Assembly (NCBI GenBank): GCA_003255025.1
Contig: QANY01009435.1
Location: 310,001 to 374,000 of the forward strand
DNA length: 64,000 nt
From: Datisca glomerata
Lineage: Eukaryota > Streptophyta > Magnoliopsida > Cucurbitales > Datiscaceae
Direction: 5' to 3'
Positions 10,301 through 22,200 of the stretch are shown here, piece after piece; the stretch's first letter is position 1, and each line of letters begins with the position of its first letter. The notes under the pieces are model-generated. The model did no database searches. It was not told the DNA's origin and was given only the letters and a program-made list of their open reading frames with translations. The position numbers and the translations under genes are program-made.

Positions 10301-12719
10301 GCAAACTTCCGAGTCTCCTAGTCATCAGGACCATCTAGATTACTTATATTCAGCGATACTTTTAATTATCACATTGTTTAAGCTAAATCAAGGCATAGTC
10401 TTCCTAGCCAAACACATCAAATTGATTTGAAAAAGCCAACACATCAAATTGATTTGAAAAATTGATTAAATATTTCCTAAAAAAATTTGGTTAGTAAGAG
10501 ATATGTTTATAAATATAACCCGAGAAACAGTAATAACAGCCTAAAAGTCAGGAGCTAAAGAGAGTCTACACAAGTTGCTTACCCAGTTGCGCTCAAAAGC
10601 CAACATAGGGAATAAAGTCATAAACAACAAAACCACTATCCAAGAAGGCTAAGAAACAAAAACAAAACCTTCCAAAGAGAGTTTTCTATCCCTTCAAAAG
10701 TTCTAAGGTTTCTCTTTCTTCAAATAACCCAAAAAGATCCATAGGAATAGATTTCCAGAAAGCCTATTCAAAAGCCTTTCACCTTAAAACATCCAACAAC
10801 AAAAAATCGTTTCCACTAACAGATATATACCACTTGATAGTCAACGCATCCAGGAGTTTCTCCTACAATGTCCAGAAAAAGAGCAATGGAGACAAACTTA
10901 AAATATCCAATACTATTATAGAAGATCAACATATCATCACCATGGAAATAATAAAAGTTCCAGGTCAACCAGAACCTCTTACACGGGACGACCACAAAGC
11001 AAAGGAAATATCAGACTTGAAAGATTGCTACTAACTTCCTCACCAAATCTATACTATTAGTCATGCTTATGAATCTACAAATAGAATCGCCTTTTGTCAC
11101 CGAAAATAGGAATTAGTGTCTGTTAGGTCCTTAGAAAAAGAAAGAGTAAATGTAATTAGAAGGGGGGATGAGCCCAAATGGTGGAGGGTAAAATTCATCT
11201 AACCTAGACGGGTCGGGTCCCCGCGCTATGAAAACCCTAGCCCACACGCAGGTTCTAACCCTCTTCTATTCAGACCCGCGGACCCAGAAGGACCTGCGAG
11301 TCTAGGGTTCACGACAAGAGGCTTCGCAACCCAAAGTCACGCCAGCTTCTCACCGGCGACCACCCAGCCACCACCGGCGATATCGGTGACCGAGGGGGTA
11401 GGAGGCGCGCCGGCGACGAGGGGGACGACCGGTTTCCGGAGATATAGTGACGCTGAGTTACAGCGAAGGCGAGAAAAGGGATTATGCTTCCGATGCAACG
11501 AAAAGTTTTATTCAGGGCATGTTTGCAAGAACCGACAACTTTAAGTATTGCTGGTGAATGAAATTGGCATCTCCGAGGACTTGGATTTGGGAGACGTGGG
11601 TGGTTGGGACCAAACAGATAGAGGAGGCAGAACACATTAGGGAACTCTAGCACCTTGAGGACAGGGTGTCTCTTCGAGAGGGGGGGTAATGTTAGGCCCT
11701 TAGAAAAAGAAAGAGTAAATGTAATTAGAAGGGGGGATGAGCTGGAAAAGGGGGCAGAAATAAGTTAGTTAGGGGAGAGAGAAAGAGGGTGATGACTAGG
11801 CAAGTTAGTTGGGCTTTTGTAATCATGAGGTGAATAAAAAGGGGGGAGGGGTCGTAGGGAGGCAGTGGGGTAGTGGCTATTTTGAAAGAGGCCAAGCTCT
11901 CGAACATCTTGGTATAGGGGTGTAATTTCACTGTTTTTGGTGAAGTTCATTTTTTTTAGTAATCAAGGTAGTTTCTTCATTGTTTAAGGTTGTAATTTCT
12001 CTGTTTTCACTACTTGGGCTGCTGTTGAAGTTAGAATAGTGTTTGTGTGCAGGGAAACTCATATCAGTGTCTTCCTGTGAAGTATTAATAGAGGATGTAA
12101 AAGCAATATAGGCATGTCAACCTCGGTTTAAACCGCATATGACAGATTATCCTATGAATCGGAAGCAATCAACAATAACCAATAAAACTGAAACACCCTA
12201 ATGAAAAATGGAGTAATTGGGTTACAGTAAATGAAGAGAAATTACCACGAGTGGAGGAGTTGTGGTCTCAAAGAGCAAGGCATCTGGTTTGTCAGCAAGA
12301 ACAGAAGATTTGGTCCACAGACAGCTCAACCCGCATCGGCACCAATATAAATTATCCAAATTATCAGGAATCCAAGTCCACCCCTTCACCAAAATGCTTA
12401 CATGCTCCATTTTCATCTCTCCACATTCTGAACCACCATCAACTTGTTGTAAAGAAGAAGACGATGCATTTGACCACTCATTACGGATCTTCTCCCTAAA
12501 CCGGGCACAACCTACTTGCGAGTCCCATTTCTTAAACGCCCTGACCAAGTCAGTGAAGGGTTCCGGTGCGGATTTGACGGCTGAAAAACTCGCACCGGTG
12601 ATTGGTAGAAATGAGGATGATCCCCTCGGAAATTCAAGGAGACCGGAGAAAAAAAGTATCAAGAACGCAAAAACCAACATAAATGCGACGGTGAACGTAT
12701 TAAGAGGTTTCAATTGCAT
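7320..12719 (-). CDS. FUT13: Alpha-1,4-fucosyltransferase (FUT13-like, GT10), 3 exons
   Basis: Golgi type II membrane enzyme of family GT10 that adds fucose from GDP-fucose in alpha-1,4 linkage to build Lewis-a structures on plant N-glycans. Exons on the minus strand: 12719-12246, 8496-8323 and 7883-7320. All junctions are GT-AG and phase 0, giving 403 aa, almost the length of Arabidopsis FUT13. Residues 1-8 are cytoplasmic, about 9-28 form the membrane anchor, and a short stem follows. The conserved GT10 donor-binding block lies at about residues 295-324 (Glu-Asn, then Tyr-Val-Thr-Glu-Lys, then Val-Pro-Ile-Tyr-Phe-Gly). A C-terminal Cys-Arg-Leu-Cys pair matches plant FUTs. The frame is intact despite the two introns, the first 3.7 kb long and full of transposon debris. 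The start codon is the first ATG before the hydrophobic anchor. Confidence 0.9.
8849..8960. mobile_element. 112-bp MITE with ~42-bp terminal inverted repeats
   Basis: The left arm 8849-8890 (TACAGTAAGTTCCCCGCGCG...) pairs imperfectly with the right arm 8919-8960 (...GTGGGCGACTGACCGTA) around a 28-bp loop. No clear target duplication was found. A single right end of the same kind occurs at 23070-23100. Confidence 0.6.
8931..9483 (+). repeat. Dispersed segment, copy 1 (inside FUT13 intron 1)
   Basis: Closely similar to 23070-23664 in the same orientation. It starts at GACCCATGCATG inside the MITE right arm and ends at GGAACAAAAATGTT. Relative to the other copy it lacks about 45 bp after 9119. 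Confidence 0.85.
10196..10465 (+). repeat. Two short tandem duplications in FUT13 intron 1
   Basis: A ~41-bp block starting ACCAACTTCCT at 10196 recurs at 10257 (period 61). A ~27-bp block containing ACACATCAAATTGATTTGAA occurs twice in a row at about 10411-10462. Confidence 0.7.
11121..12066 (+). mobile_element. Collapsed Ty3/gypsy LTR retrotransposon in FUT13 intron 1
   Basis: The 53-bp LTR start TGTTAGG(T/C)CC... occurs at 11121-11173 and again at 11690-11742; the second LTR runs to ...ATCA at 12066. The 5-bp target duplication GTGTC flanks the whole unit (11116-11120 and 12067-12071). Between the LTR starts lie a gag piece (about 11440-11545) with the gypsy-type Cys-Phe-Arg-Cys ... Gly-His-Val-Cys knuckle, and the very end of the integrase (about 11652-11688, His-Leu-Glu-Asp-Arg-Val) immediately before the 3' LTR. 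Most of the first LTR and nearly all of pol are deleted. Confidence 0.85.
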
Positions 12720-12753
12720 GGTGGTCCGATTTGGAGTTTTGGATTCTCTCTCC

Positions 12754-12818
12754 GGAGAGAGAGAGAGGGGGGGGGGGGGGGGGGGGNGGGGGGGGGGGGG
12801 GGGGGGGGGGAGAGAGAG
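12754..12818. repeat. GA repeat and poly(G) run with an unresolved base
   Basis: (GA)n, then a 44-base G run (12767-12810) containing an N at 12787, then (AG)n. It lies 35 bp upstream of the FUT13 ATG, so it is a CT/poly(C) tract in the transcribed strand of the 5' region. The run length is probably not reliable. Confidence 0.8.
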
Positions 12819-12911
12819 CAAAGATGCAAAACACCAAATCTGCAAATCAGTAAATCACTAACCGACAATCACCAAGCTTAAACGCAAAAATCACTAAAAC
12901 GCAGATAATCA

Positions 12912-13420
12912 TGTTGGAAAAATTCAACATGTGAGCTCATATGTTAAAAGAATGGATATTTATTATCTTATAATAAATTTAATTAAAATATCTAATTAAA
13001 GAATTAAAATTTTAAAGATTATGGATATAATTATCATAAAATAAAATTAATGTATAGATATCAGAAATGATATTTTAATTTATTCAATGACTAAATTAAA
13101 AATATCAATCTTTATTAATAAGGTTATGATCTCAAATTACACGAATAATAAAAACAATGTTTTTCTTAGAGTAATTATTTTTATTCCTTCAAGAAAGAAT
13201 CTTGGAAAAGACTTAAGGGCATGTGTCAATTTGAAATATTTGATCATTAAGTTTGTGATTCAATTATTCATAGAATCAGATAAGTTTTTCACAATAAGTT
13301 ATGCGAATATGTTTTTCATAGAAATTAAAATAACGCATTTATCTTAGATTATGATTTGAAGAACTTTATAGAAATACGCAGATCTAGTTATTTGTGTATT
13401 ACGTTTAATTTCAATTCCCA
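12912..13420 (+). repeat. 5' LTR of the copia element
   Basis: Begins TGTTGGAAAAATTCAACATG and ends TTTCAATTCCCA, 509 bp. It matches 17221-17748 along its length with many differences, so the insertion is old. Confidence 0.85.
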
Positions 13421-13424
13421 TAAG

Positions 13425-13437
13425 TGGTATCAGAGCC
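13425..13437 (+). other. Primer-binding site for initiator tRNA-Met (copia)
   Basis: TGGTATCAGAGCC lies four bases after the 5' LTR end. Confidence 0.9.
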
Positions 13438-14137
13438 TCTTATTAGTAATTTTCTTAGCGAGATTAAAGTTTATTTTTTTGAGAAAATCTAAAATTAAGG
13501 TTCAATTGAATCTAAGAATTTAGGAATTTTGATATTTTGATGTTTATAATGAATTATTGATATGCAAGTGTGATTTGTCATGTGAATTGCATATCCATGT
13601 TGTTTTTTTATGATTGATTATGTTAAATCAATGGTTTAAGGAAAATAAAAAAAATGGCGTGAATGTCATAGATGAAGACAACTGCCGCAGGTTATTTTGG
13701 AGAAGGAGGGGATGGGTATTTATCAAGTGCATCGCGGTAGCGTGCCGGTGCAAGGAATATTAACTGCTTTGTGGTTCCCGGTACTGGTTAAGGGCAATTA
13801 TCCCTACGTCGCGGGCACCGTACCGGAACAGAATTTTTTTTGTTTTATGGTACCATACAGAAAATTAGAATTTTTAATTCACTTCTAAATGTGTACGGTA
13901 CTGTAGCACCGCTACAGTAATAATTAAAAAAATTGAATTTATCTATTTAATTAAGGTGCATTGTTTTTAATTAAATTTAATTACTTTGATAAGTCCTTAA
14001 AAATTAATTATGATTATTGAACATTCTGAATGAGTTAATTGAAACAAAATGTCACCAAAGTGACCGATTAATTATTTAAATTGATTGAATACTATGATTG
14101 GCTTTTGATATGAACATATTTAGATAATTCTTTTGTT

Positions 14138-14945
14138 ATGTTCACAACTAATGCGATTACGGTATCTGCCAATCTTAACAACATTCTCATTTTGAGCGGG
14201 ACCAACTTTAAAGATTGGAAGGATAACATATTAATCGTTCTTGGTTGCATGGATCTGGACCTTGCACTCAAGACGGACGAACCTACCCCTTTACCGATGA
14301 AAGTTCTTTTAATGATTGGAAAATTTTTTATAGGTGAGATCGTTCAAACCGTATGAGTCTGATGATCAAAGCGTGACATTCTAGAGGCATTCAGGGGTGT
14401 GGTATCTAAGGAGATAACCAATGCCAAAGAGTTCCTTGTTGGAACTGAAAAGCGTTTTGCCAAAAAATGATAAGGCGAAAACAAGCACACTTTTCCGACG
14501 CTTGATTCGCACGAACTATAATGCAAAGGGAACATAAAGGGAGTACATTATCAAAATGTCTAACATTGCTTCGAAACTGAAGGCAATCAAGCTTGAACCG
14601 TCGAGACGACTTGCTCGTGCATTTGGTATCGATCTCTCTTCCTGCACAATACATTCAATTTCAAATCAGTTATAACTGTCAGAAGGAGAAATAGACTCTC
14701 AACGACTCATTTCGTACTGTGTGCAAGAGGAAGAGAGAATGAAGCATAACCATACTGAAAGTGCTCATTTGGCTAGCACCTCTAAGGGCAAAGACAAAAA
14801 AGAGAAAGAAGGATAAATAAGCTACTAAGGGTCCAACAGAAAAGAAATAGCGTAAGGACAATGATGGTTGTTTCTTTTGTGGGAAGCATGAGCATGTAAA
14901 TAATGAATGTGCCAAATATCATGCTTGGAGTGTAAAGAAAGGTAT
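14138..14945 (+). pseudogene. Copia gag remnant with intact zinc knuckle
   Basis: A 72-codon N-terminal piece (14138-14356) contains the copia gag hallmark Gly-Thr-Asn-Phe-Lys-Asp-Trp-Lys. Frameshifted pieces follow to a canonical C-x2-C-x4-H-x4-C knuckle (about 14871-14912) and His-Ala-Trp. Frameshifts and stops prevent translation as one protein. Confidence 0.8.
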
Positions 14946-14989
14946 GTCTATTGCTTTGGTATGTTGTGAGATAAATTTGGCTTCAGTAC

Positions 14990-16135
14990 CTAGATTTGGT
15001 GGTTAGATTCTGATACATCTACTCACATAAGTGTTTCTATGCAGGGTTGCCTAAGCTATCAAAATTCAACTGATGCGGAAAGATACATCTATGTAGGAGA
15101 TGGAGAATCGGTAGAAGTAGAGGTTATTGGGCATTTTAAGTTGTTATTAAAAACTGGATTTTATTTGATACTTGTGTTGTACCGTCATTTAGATGGAATT
15201 TTGTTTATGTTTCTAAGTTAGACAAATCAGGTTATTATTGTTCATTTAGAGACAATCAGTTTAATTTATCAATAACCTATGTTTGATTGATATTAATACA
15301 TCTTAAAGTGAAGCCTTGCATGTGGAATCACGAGGCACTAAAAGAACAATTAATGAAGAAAATCCAGCCACAATTTGGCACAAGCGCTTAGGTCATATCT
15401 TCAAAATGAGAATTTAGAGGCTTGTGTCAGATGACATTTTAGGATCCCTTGATTTTTCAGACCTTAATGTTTGTATTGAGTGTATCAAGTGAAAACATAC
15501 CAAACAAAAGAAAGTAGGTGCCAATAGAGCAACATACGTCTTAAAATTGATTCATACAGATATATATATAGGTCATTCCCTAACGCTTCGTGGAATGGTC
15601 AACAATATTTTATAACGTTCATAGACGATTACTCGAGATATGGTTACCTATTTCTTATTCATGATAAATCAGAATCCTTGGACGTGCTCAAGATATTTAA
15701 TAAGTTAAGAACCAGCTCAGCAAAAGGATTAAGAGTGTTAGATTTGACTGTGGTGGTGAATATTATGGTACCGTGTCTCGTTCACATTGCATGAAATGAT
15801 GTTGCTGAGAGACGAAACACAACCTTTGAGGAGTATGATAAGTCATTATTCCTAATCAAAATCACTATCGGGAAAGGCGTTAAAGACAACAACTTATATC
15901 CTTAATGGAGTACCAATTAAAGCAGCTGTTAAAACACCTTATGAGCTTTGTATAGGTAAAAATCCTAGTCTGAAATATTTTCATATTTGGGGATATCTAG
16001 CTAAGGCAATGCCTTATAGGCCAGATGAAAAGAAATTAGACTCCAAAATAGTGAGCAACAACTTTATTGGTTATTTTGAACGATCAATGGGTTGCAAGTT
16101 TTATGATCTCGCGCTAAGGAATATTTTTTAGACGA
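14990..16135 (+). pseudogene. Copia protease and integrase remnants
   Basis: A protease-like Trp-Leu-Asp-Ser-Asp-Thr segment (about 15001-15020) has Gly replaced by Asp, and the adjoining frame runs to 15221. The pre-integrase motif Trp-His-Lys-Arg-Leu-Gly-His is at about 15377-15397. Integrase core pieces lie at about 15540-15660, and the C-terminal Pro-Tyr-Glu-Leu-Cys segment is near 15940. Many stops interrupt it. Confidence 0.75.
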
Positions 16136-16489
16136 GAACTACAACATTTTTTAGGATGTTTAGTTTGGAGGGAGAAATAAAGTAAGGGACGTTGTCTTTG
16201 AGGAGAAATCATATTCGGTTCTAGTTCCTACTACAGTCACTACTTCTGACAGTGTCTAGGTTTTCATTCATGTCATTAATCATGAAGTAGATCCAGAATC
16301 AGAATAAGACATTGTCGAACAACTCCCGATTCAAGTTGAGGTTAATGTTCTAGAAGAACAAACTCAACAACCTCAAGATGCAATGCAACTAATGAGATCC
16401 ATGAGAGAAAGGATAAGTGTTATTTTCATATCGCTATGTGGTATTTCTCTAAGAAAATTAGGAAAATAATGAATTGGAGGATCGTCTTC

Positions 16490-16810
16490 CACCAAGCCAT
16501 GAAAGATATGAATTCTCAAAAAATAGATTGATGCTATGAATGAAAAGTATAAGTCTATGCAAGACAATCGAGTTTGGGATCTTGTCCCTTTACTTGAAGA
16601 TAAGAAACCTCATTTAAAACTAAAAGGGATTCAAAAGGTAATATGAAAAGATATAATACTTGTTTTGTAGCTAATGGCTTTACTTAGAATGAATGCATAT
16701 TTGGACAAACTCTATGATAGGGGATTCGCTCACTAAGGGATTACCACCCAAGGCATTTCATGAGCACACCGCTCATATATGTGATGTGTTGTTTGAGGAT
16801 ATCATGGTTT
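16490..16810 (+). pseudogene. Copia pol 3' remnant, reverse transcriptase and RNase H deleted
   Basis: The sequence leading into reverse transcriptase (about 16490-16690) jumps within a few bases to the last polyprotein residues, Asp-Ser-Leu-Thr-Lys-Gly-Leu-Pro (about 16722-16745). The polymerase and RNase H core are therefore missing by internal deletion. Confidence 0.7.
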
Positions 16811-17220
16811 AGTGAGAGTTTGTTCATGGCTTTATGTTGCATTTTTCAGAAATTTATGTATTTGGTATTTTCTTATAAGAAATAAAGTTATTCAGTTCAC
16901 TCCACTCCGTGACGTTATGTTAGTGTTGATCTCACTAAAGTAAAGTAGGACCGGTTGGAAATAGACGTGTACATATCACATTACATGTAATTTTCCACGC
17001 TACGCGTTCATGATTGATTTATGTCGTTTGACTATATTGATATATGCTACCATTGATGGGTTTAGTTATAATAAAGGTAGCGAATACTGCTTTGATCATA
17101 TGTCTATATAATCAATGAATGAGATTATTTCGGATATACCTTATGGTTAAGATAACAAGTTTTGAGAGCTCATAAAGTTAAACCCATTTATAAAGTTACA
17201 TATGTGCCCGAGTGGGACAT

Positions 17221-17748
17221 TGTTGAGAAATTTCAACATGTGGGGTCGCATATATTAAATAAAATAGGTATGTGCTATCTTTGAATAAGCCTAATTAAAG
17301 TGGTATAATTAAGAAATTAAAGTTTTAAGGCTTATGTGTATAATTATCATAGAATTAATATGTAGATACAATAAATGATATTTTAATTTGTTGAAGTGCC
17401 AAATTAAAATTATCATTATTTATTAATAAGGGTTATGGTCCCCAAATTACTCGAGTAAGAAAACTATGTTTTTCTTAGAGTAGTTATCTATATTTCTTCG
17501 AGAGAGAATCGTGGAGAATAACTCAAGGGTTTGTGTCAATTTGGAAGATCTGAAATTTCAGTTTGTGATTCAATCATCTATGGAACCAGGTAAGTCTTCC
17601 GCAATTGAGTTATACGAATTTATTTATCATAGAAATCAAAATGGCACATGTATCTAAGATTATAGTTTAAAAAATTTCATAGAAATATATAGATCTGATT
17701 ATTTGTGTTATATAGCATATTTATTATGCTTTAATTTCAATCCTTACA
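17221..17748 (+). repeat. 3' LTR of the copia element
   Basis: Begins TGTTGAGAAATTTCAACATG directly after a purine tract and ends TTTCAATCCTTACA, 528 bp, the partner of 12912-13420. Confidence 0.85.
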
Positions 17749-18180
17749 TCTCACCAAACCATCAAATGACAATCCAAAAGGAAGAATATCAGTAACACAA
17801 TATCAGAAAGTTCATGGTCCTAAAATGAGACCTCATCCCAAAAATCCTAAACGAACCGTAAGCTACTAAATGATTCAACGAAAATCCTAAAACGAGCCTT
17901 AATCCTAAAAATTCCTAAACGAAACTTCAGAACTCCTAAAGAAAACGAGTCATAATCGCCAAATGGAGGAAGGAGAAAAGAGAAAGGAGGAGCAGGAAGG
18001 GAAGAACGAACAAGAGATTGGGAGATGGAACGAGGAGATTTGGAAGACTGGAACGAGGAGATTGGGAGAAGCTCTGAAGCTTCACGATTGAGGAGAGGAG
18101 AAAATGAAATGGAGAGGGTGAAAGCGCAGAAATGTAAATGATTCCAAATCTATTTCTTCAGCTTATACTAAGTGCCATTT
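17749..18180. other. Displaced 5' flank of FUT13
   Basis: Purine-rich, non-coding DNA (for example 17960-18120) immediately beyond the copia element. Before the insertion it would have been joined to 12911, so it is probably the original upstream/promoter region of FUT13. No core promoter element could be placed with confidence. Confidence 0.45.
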
Positions 18181-20980
18181 GATATCGGTTAAGTAAGAAT
18201 GTTGAGAAAGTTAAGTTGTTGAGAAAGTTTAAGTGATAAAGTTAAATGACAAGATATTAAGATTACCATGTTTGGTAACACATGATAAAGTGAAAAAGTT
18301 GCTGAAAAAATACGATTCCTTCGTTTGGTATGTATTAAACTCAGATAAAATTCATGACCGTTAGTTCATGTTGAATTTGATTAAATTTTCTTGGATATTA
18401 TAAATTAATTATTACATATAACTTTTCTATTTTATGTATAAAAAATAAATCTAATAAAAATAATTGTCATTCATATTAACACATTAAAATATTTAATATT
18501 ACGTAACCGTTTTCCCATTACATATATATATTTTTAGTAGATATGTATACTATGGTTATCAATTTTTTTCCACTCCGACTAGAACATAAAAAATATTATG
18601 GTTCTATTACAAAAATAAAACATAATAAGAATGAATTTTTTTTGTTATATTTGAGTTAAATACAATCTAAAATTGGTAATAAATGATTGAGAGAAACCCC
18701 TCCTCCCATTCGTGGCTCCATCCCACGGGCCCAATCATCCATACAAAAAATGAGACGTGTTAAACAATTCAATTATAATCTCTTTTTTTTTTTATAAATT
18801 TAGTATTTTTTTAAACATTGATAGTTATGAATAATATTTATTTTAGAGAAAGAAATAATTTTTAATTTACAAAAAATGATATTATTAACATTTGTTTTAA
18901 TCATTTAAATTTTAAATTATGCATATCGAAGAGTTTATCTACTATTAATTCAAACTTAATATTTTATTTCATTCATTCAAATTAACGTATGTATCTTAAT
19001 CTCACGGGATGATCTGAAATGAGTTTGCGGACAGGTCTTTCGGGGCAAAGGACGGAAGGGACAAAAATATCTCAAAATTCGGTATCAGGATAGGTTTGGT
19101 TCCACAAGACTGGAAGCGGATATGACAGGATTGCAGGATCGAGATATTTTACGACAGTTTTGTGATATTTTGATATTTTTTGTTGGGATAATTGAAATAT
19201 CAAAATCAAAATCAGGTATGATTAATTGAAATAAATAATGATATTTTTATGGGGATTTGAGAAAGTAAAAATTATTTTGAAAAATGTGTAAGATAGGTAA
19301 GTGAGTTGGAAAAATTATTTGATAAAGTGGATTTTTGAGGGAAAATGGTAGGGAATGTGATATGAGATTGTTATTTAACCGGGATAAATAACTTTATCAT
19401 GACAAATGAGAATACTTGTAGCAAATATAGAAAGATACTAGAAAATAAGTTTATCACGAACTTTACCATGTGGATAGTTCGTACCAACGACTCCTAAGGG
19501 ACGAGCGTGAAACGACAGTTGAGAAATTACTTGGTGTCGTAAAATGACGTCGTTTTTATCATTTAAATTTTAGTTTCTTTTAGAAACTCAATACTTTTTG
19601 AACCGAACTGAAATACCGAATTGAACCGAACCAAATGCTTTAAAGAGCTAACCGAACTGATTGTTTTTTATCGGTTCGATTTAGTTTGATAGGTGTGATA
19701 ACATTTTGTTCATCCCTAGGAAGAAGCATGGACAAGGTCAATGCGTTAGCAAGGAGTAAATCGAACTGAAATTAAATTATGCTTGATCTCTAAACTGTAG
19801 AAGAGGTGAATTTGACTCATGACGATAAATTTCATTTAAATAAAACTTAGAAAAACAAAAGAAGACATTTTAAATTATTTTAACCAAATCGTACCTTTTA
19901 TAATATAGGAGAAGACTAAATGCCCAACGCTAGATCCTCGATTAAGAGATAATCGTAGAGATCATGATCTAACGGTCATGAATTTTAGTTAATTTTTTTA
20001 AATTAAAATGATAATTTAGTCCTTTTCTCTATAAAAAATATGAATTTAGTTAAAAGTCAAATTGGAGTCCTAAAATCATTTTCTAACAAGATGTCCTCTA
20101 TAAAGTTTCTATAAAACAGGAGGTTAATTCTTAATTCGACTAGTCCTTTACCCATTAACTAATTGATTGATCAGTTTGAGTCATTCTAAACCGAATATAA
20201 ATGACTTGATGAATTAACTCATGAAGAATTTTTGTTAAATGAGGAATTAACCCATCAAGAATTTACTAAATGAGCAAATAAATGTAAAGGGGCCTGTGAA
20301 GAATTTTTCAGTTATATTGCTATTTCTTTTATTCAAATAATTTTACCTGATATTACAATGTGCTGTTCCCTAAGCAATATTTACAGACAAGAATATTTAG
20401 TTTTTAGAGAAAAATTAATATACTTCTAATATTAAATAGAAATCCACTACTACATAAATAAAGTTGAATTATGTTTGGTGTTAACGTAATAACTCTGAAT
20501 AGTCATCGACTCTTAATAATGGGCAGAAAAATGAGACTTATTATCATATACGTAATGCATTACAAGTTTATAATCATTCCACTTCAAATGAGTATTTATT
20601 CCACCTCCTATAATAGTAATGTTTATAAATAGGCAATGTTTAAAAACATTAAAAAAATGATTACGAGTATAAAAAATAAAAAATAGCAACCAACATTCTT
20701 TTAAGAAAAAGGAATTTCACGCGTTGGAAATTTTGTTGGCGCCTCGTGCCAGTTAATCTAAATTTCAGTAGTTTATATCATATATACAGAGTATAAATCA
20801 TATAAACTTTGTGGGGATTAAACTTAATATTAGTTGTTGTGCACGGGCAACCCTTTTCGCACGTTTTTTTCCTTTTTAAGAATTAGGGTAGTTATTTTCT
20901 ATATTTATTTTATCTTTGACTACGTATGATTTTTTTTTTCCTGAAAGTTGACTGTTGTTGATATTCTCCATAGAAAGTAA
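18181..20980. other. AT-rich spacer, no gene seen
   Basis: Frequent stops in all frames. Parts look like old non-autonomous transposon sequence: AACCGAAC-type runs at about 19598-19675 and a hairpin-prone AAGTTT/TTATCAC region at about 18190-18350 and 19380-19460. No ends or target duplications could be placed. Confidence 0.5.
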
Positions 20981-22200
20981 ACAACTTAAATCAAAATACT
21001 TAATAGCATGGTGATACAATTATACAAAATTTCTCTCCCGAGATAATCGTTTTTCCTGAGATAATCGTTTTTCCTTCAGAGGCTGTGCTACGGCCTGCGA
21101 GGTATTTCTTCTCTCACTCTCTCTTCTCGAGCTCTGTCTGTTGCGAATGCCATTTTGAGTTTTCTGTTCGATTCTACAGACTGTATTTTACTCTGTTGTG
21201 TTCATATGTATTTTGCTTGTCTATTGCAAATTCAGATCTGCATTCTTAAGATTTTTATGATCTTGCTCTGTTGCAAATCCTGAATGGTGGAATCCAAATG
21301 TGTTTTTCAAGGACAAAGTAAAACGATTGAAGATAAAAATCGTCCAACAAATACATCAATTTCAACATATTCACAAATTTCTCTAATTCCCGTATAACAA
21401 ATCTCAAGCGTGAAGGGGACAATGTTTTCCCTAGCAGGATTTGGGGGATTAGGATTGAAGAACTCCAGAATTTTCTTTAAAAATCAGCATGATATCATTT
21501 GTTGAAACAAAGTCAGAGCTTGCTTCAATTTCAATGGTTTTGGAGGATTAGACTTAAAAGGCCTGAAATTTTCTAAAAAACATCAAGACTTCATTTATTG
21601 GAACAAACTCGAAGCTTGCTTTAATTTCTATTAAACAATTGTTATAGAAAAATTTAAGCTTTGGTTAAAATAAGAATTTTGTCTAAATTAAAATCATAAA
21701 CATCTCGCATATCTCAAGTTCAATGATATTAGGGAGAAGGATTTGTGCTGGATTTTGAGGATTTGAAGCCTTGATTAAAACAAGATGTAATAAAAATTGG
21801 CAAATGTTTGAAGAAGAAACCCCATTTGAGAAACGTGGAAAACTTGGAGAAGATATGGAAAACAAACTTTTAAAGAATAAGGGTAAAATTGGTGTTGAGA
21901 AAATGTAGGGCAAAGTTGGTGTTGAGAAAATGTAGTAAGGTCAATTTGTGAAATTTGGGATTTGTTTAAAGATGTACCGCAAATTTTGAGGGAAGTAAGT
22001 TTCAAAAGGTACTCCCACGTGGCTATGAAAATTGCTGCCAAAAGTATGATTATGAGAGAATTTAAAAGAAAATCAGTTTAACAACATTTAAACCTACTTA
22101 AATTATTTTAAATTGATTTTTTGATGTCCTAAAAGCAATACCAAATGGGGTTTAAGAAGGCAGAGAACCATTACTTATAAAAGACACAACAAATAGGGGA
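20981..22200. other. Spacer with TC-rich leader-like stretch and short tandem repeats
   Basis: GAGATAATCGTTTTTCCT is duplicated in tandem (about 21040-21076). A TC-rich stretch (21107-21140) preceded by GCGAG|GTATTT looks like a plant 5' leader exon with a splice donor; it could be an upstream exon of AS8, but this is a guess. Degenerate ~100-bp tandem copies start near 21449 and 21547, and a ~26-bp duplication lies at about 21882-21935. Confidence 0.35.

Larger units (their letters stand above)
8497..12245 (-). other. FUT13 intron 1 (3.7 kb), repeat-filled
   Basis: The donor is GTAATT after codon 158 and the acceptor is TTTTTAG before codon 159. The intron contains a MITE, a segment shared with 23070-23664, short tandem repeats near 10200 and 10420, and a gypsy remnant. 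No second gene was found in it. Confidence 0.8.
12912..17748 (+). mobile_element. Ty1/copia LTR retrotransposon, degraded, in the FUT13 5' flank
   Basis: 5' LTR 12912-13420 and 3' LTR 17221-17748 share the start TGTTG(G/A)...TTCAACATG and the end TTTAATTTCAAT(T/C)C. A tRNA-Met primer site (13425-13437) follows the first LTR and a purine tract (about 17207-17219) precedes the second. Gag, protease and integrase remnants lie in order. The flanks AATCA and TCTCA match in only three of five bases, so the target duplication has decayed or the ends are slightly misplaced. Confidence 0.9.

Noticed and set aside
12262..12861. 199-codon ORF on the + strand
   Set aside because: Antisense shadow of FUT13 exon 1; its C-terminal glycine run is the poly(G) tract.
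13697..13888. 63-codon ORF in the copia leader
   Set aside because: Lies between primer site and gag where no protein is expected; a chance frame in a GC-richer stretch.
12907..17753. Target site duplication of the copia element
   Set aside because: AATCA and TCTCA agree in only three bases, so I do not claim a duplication.
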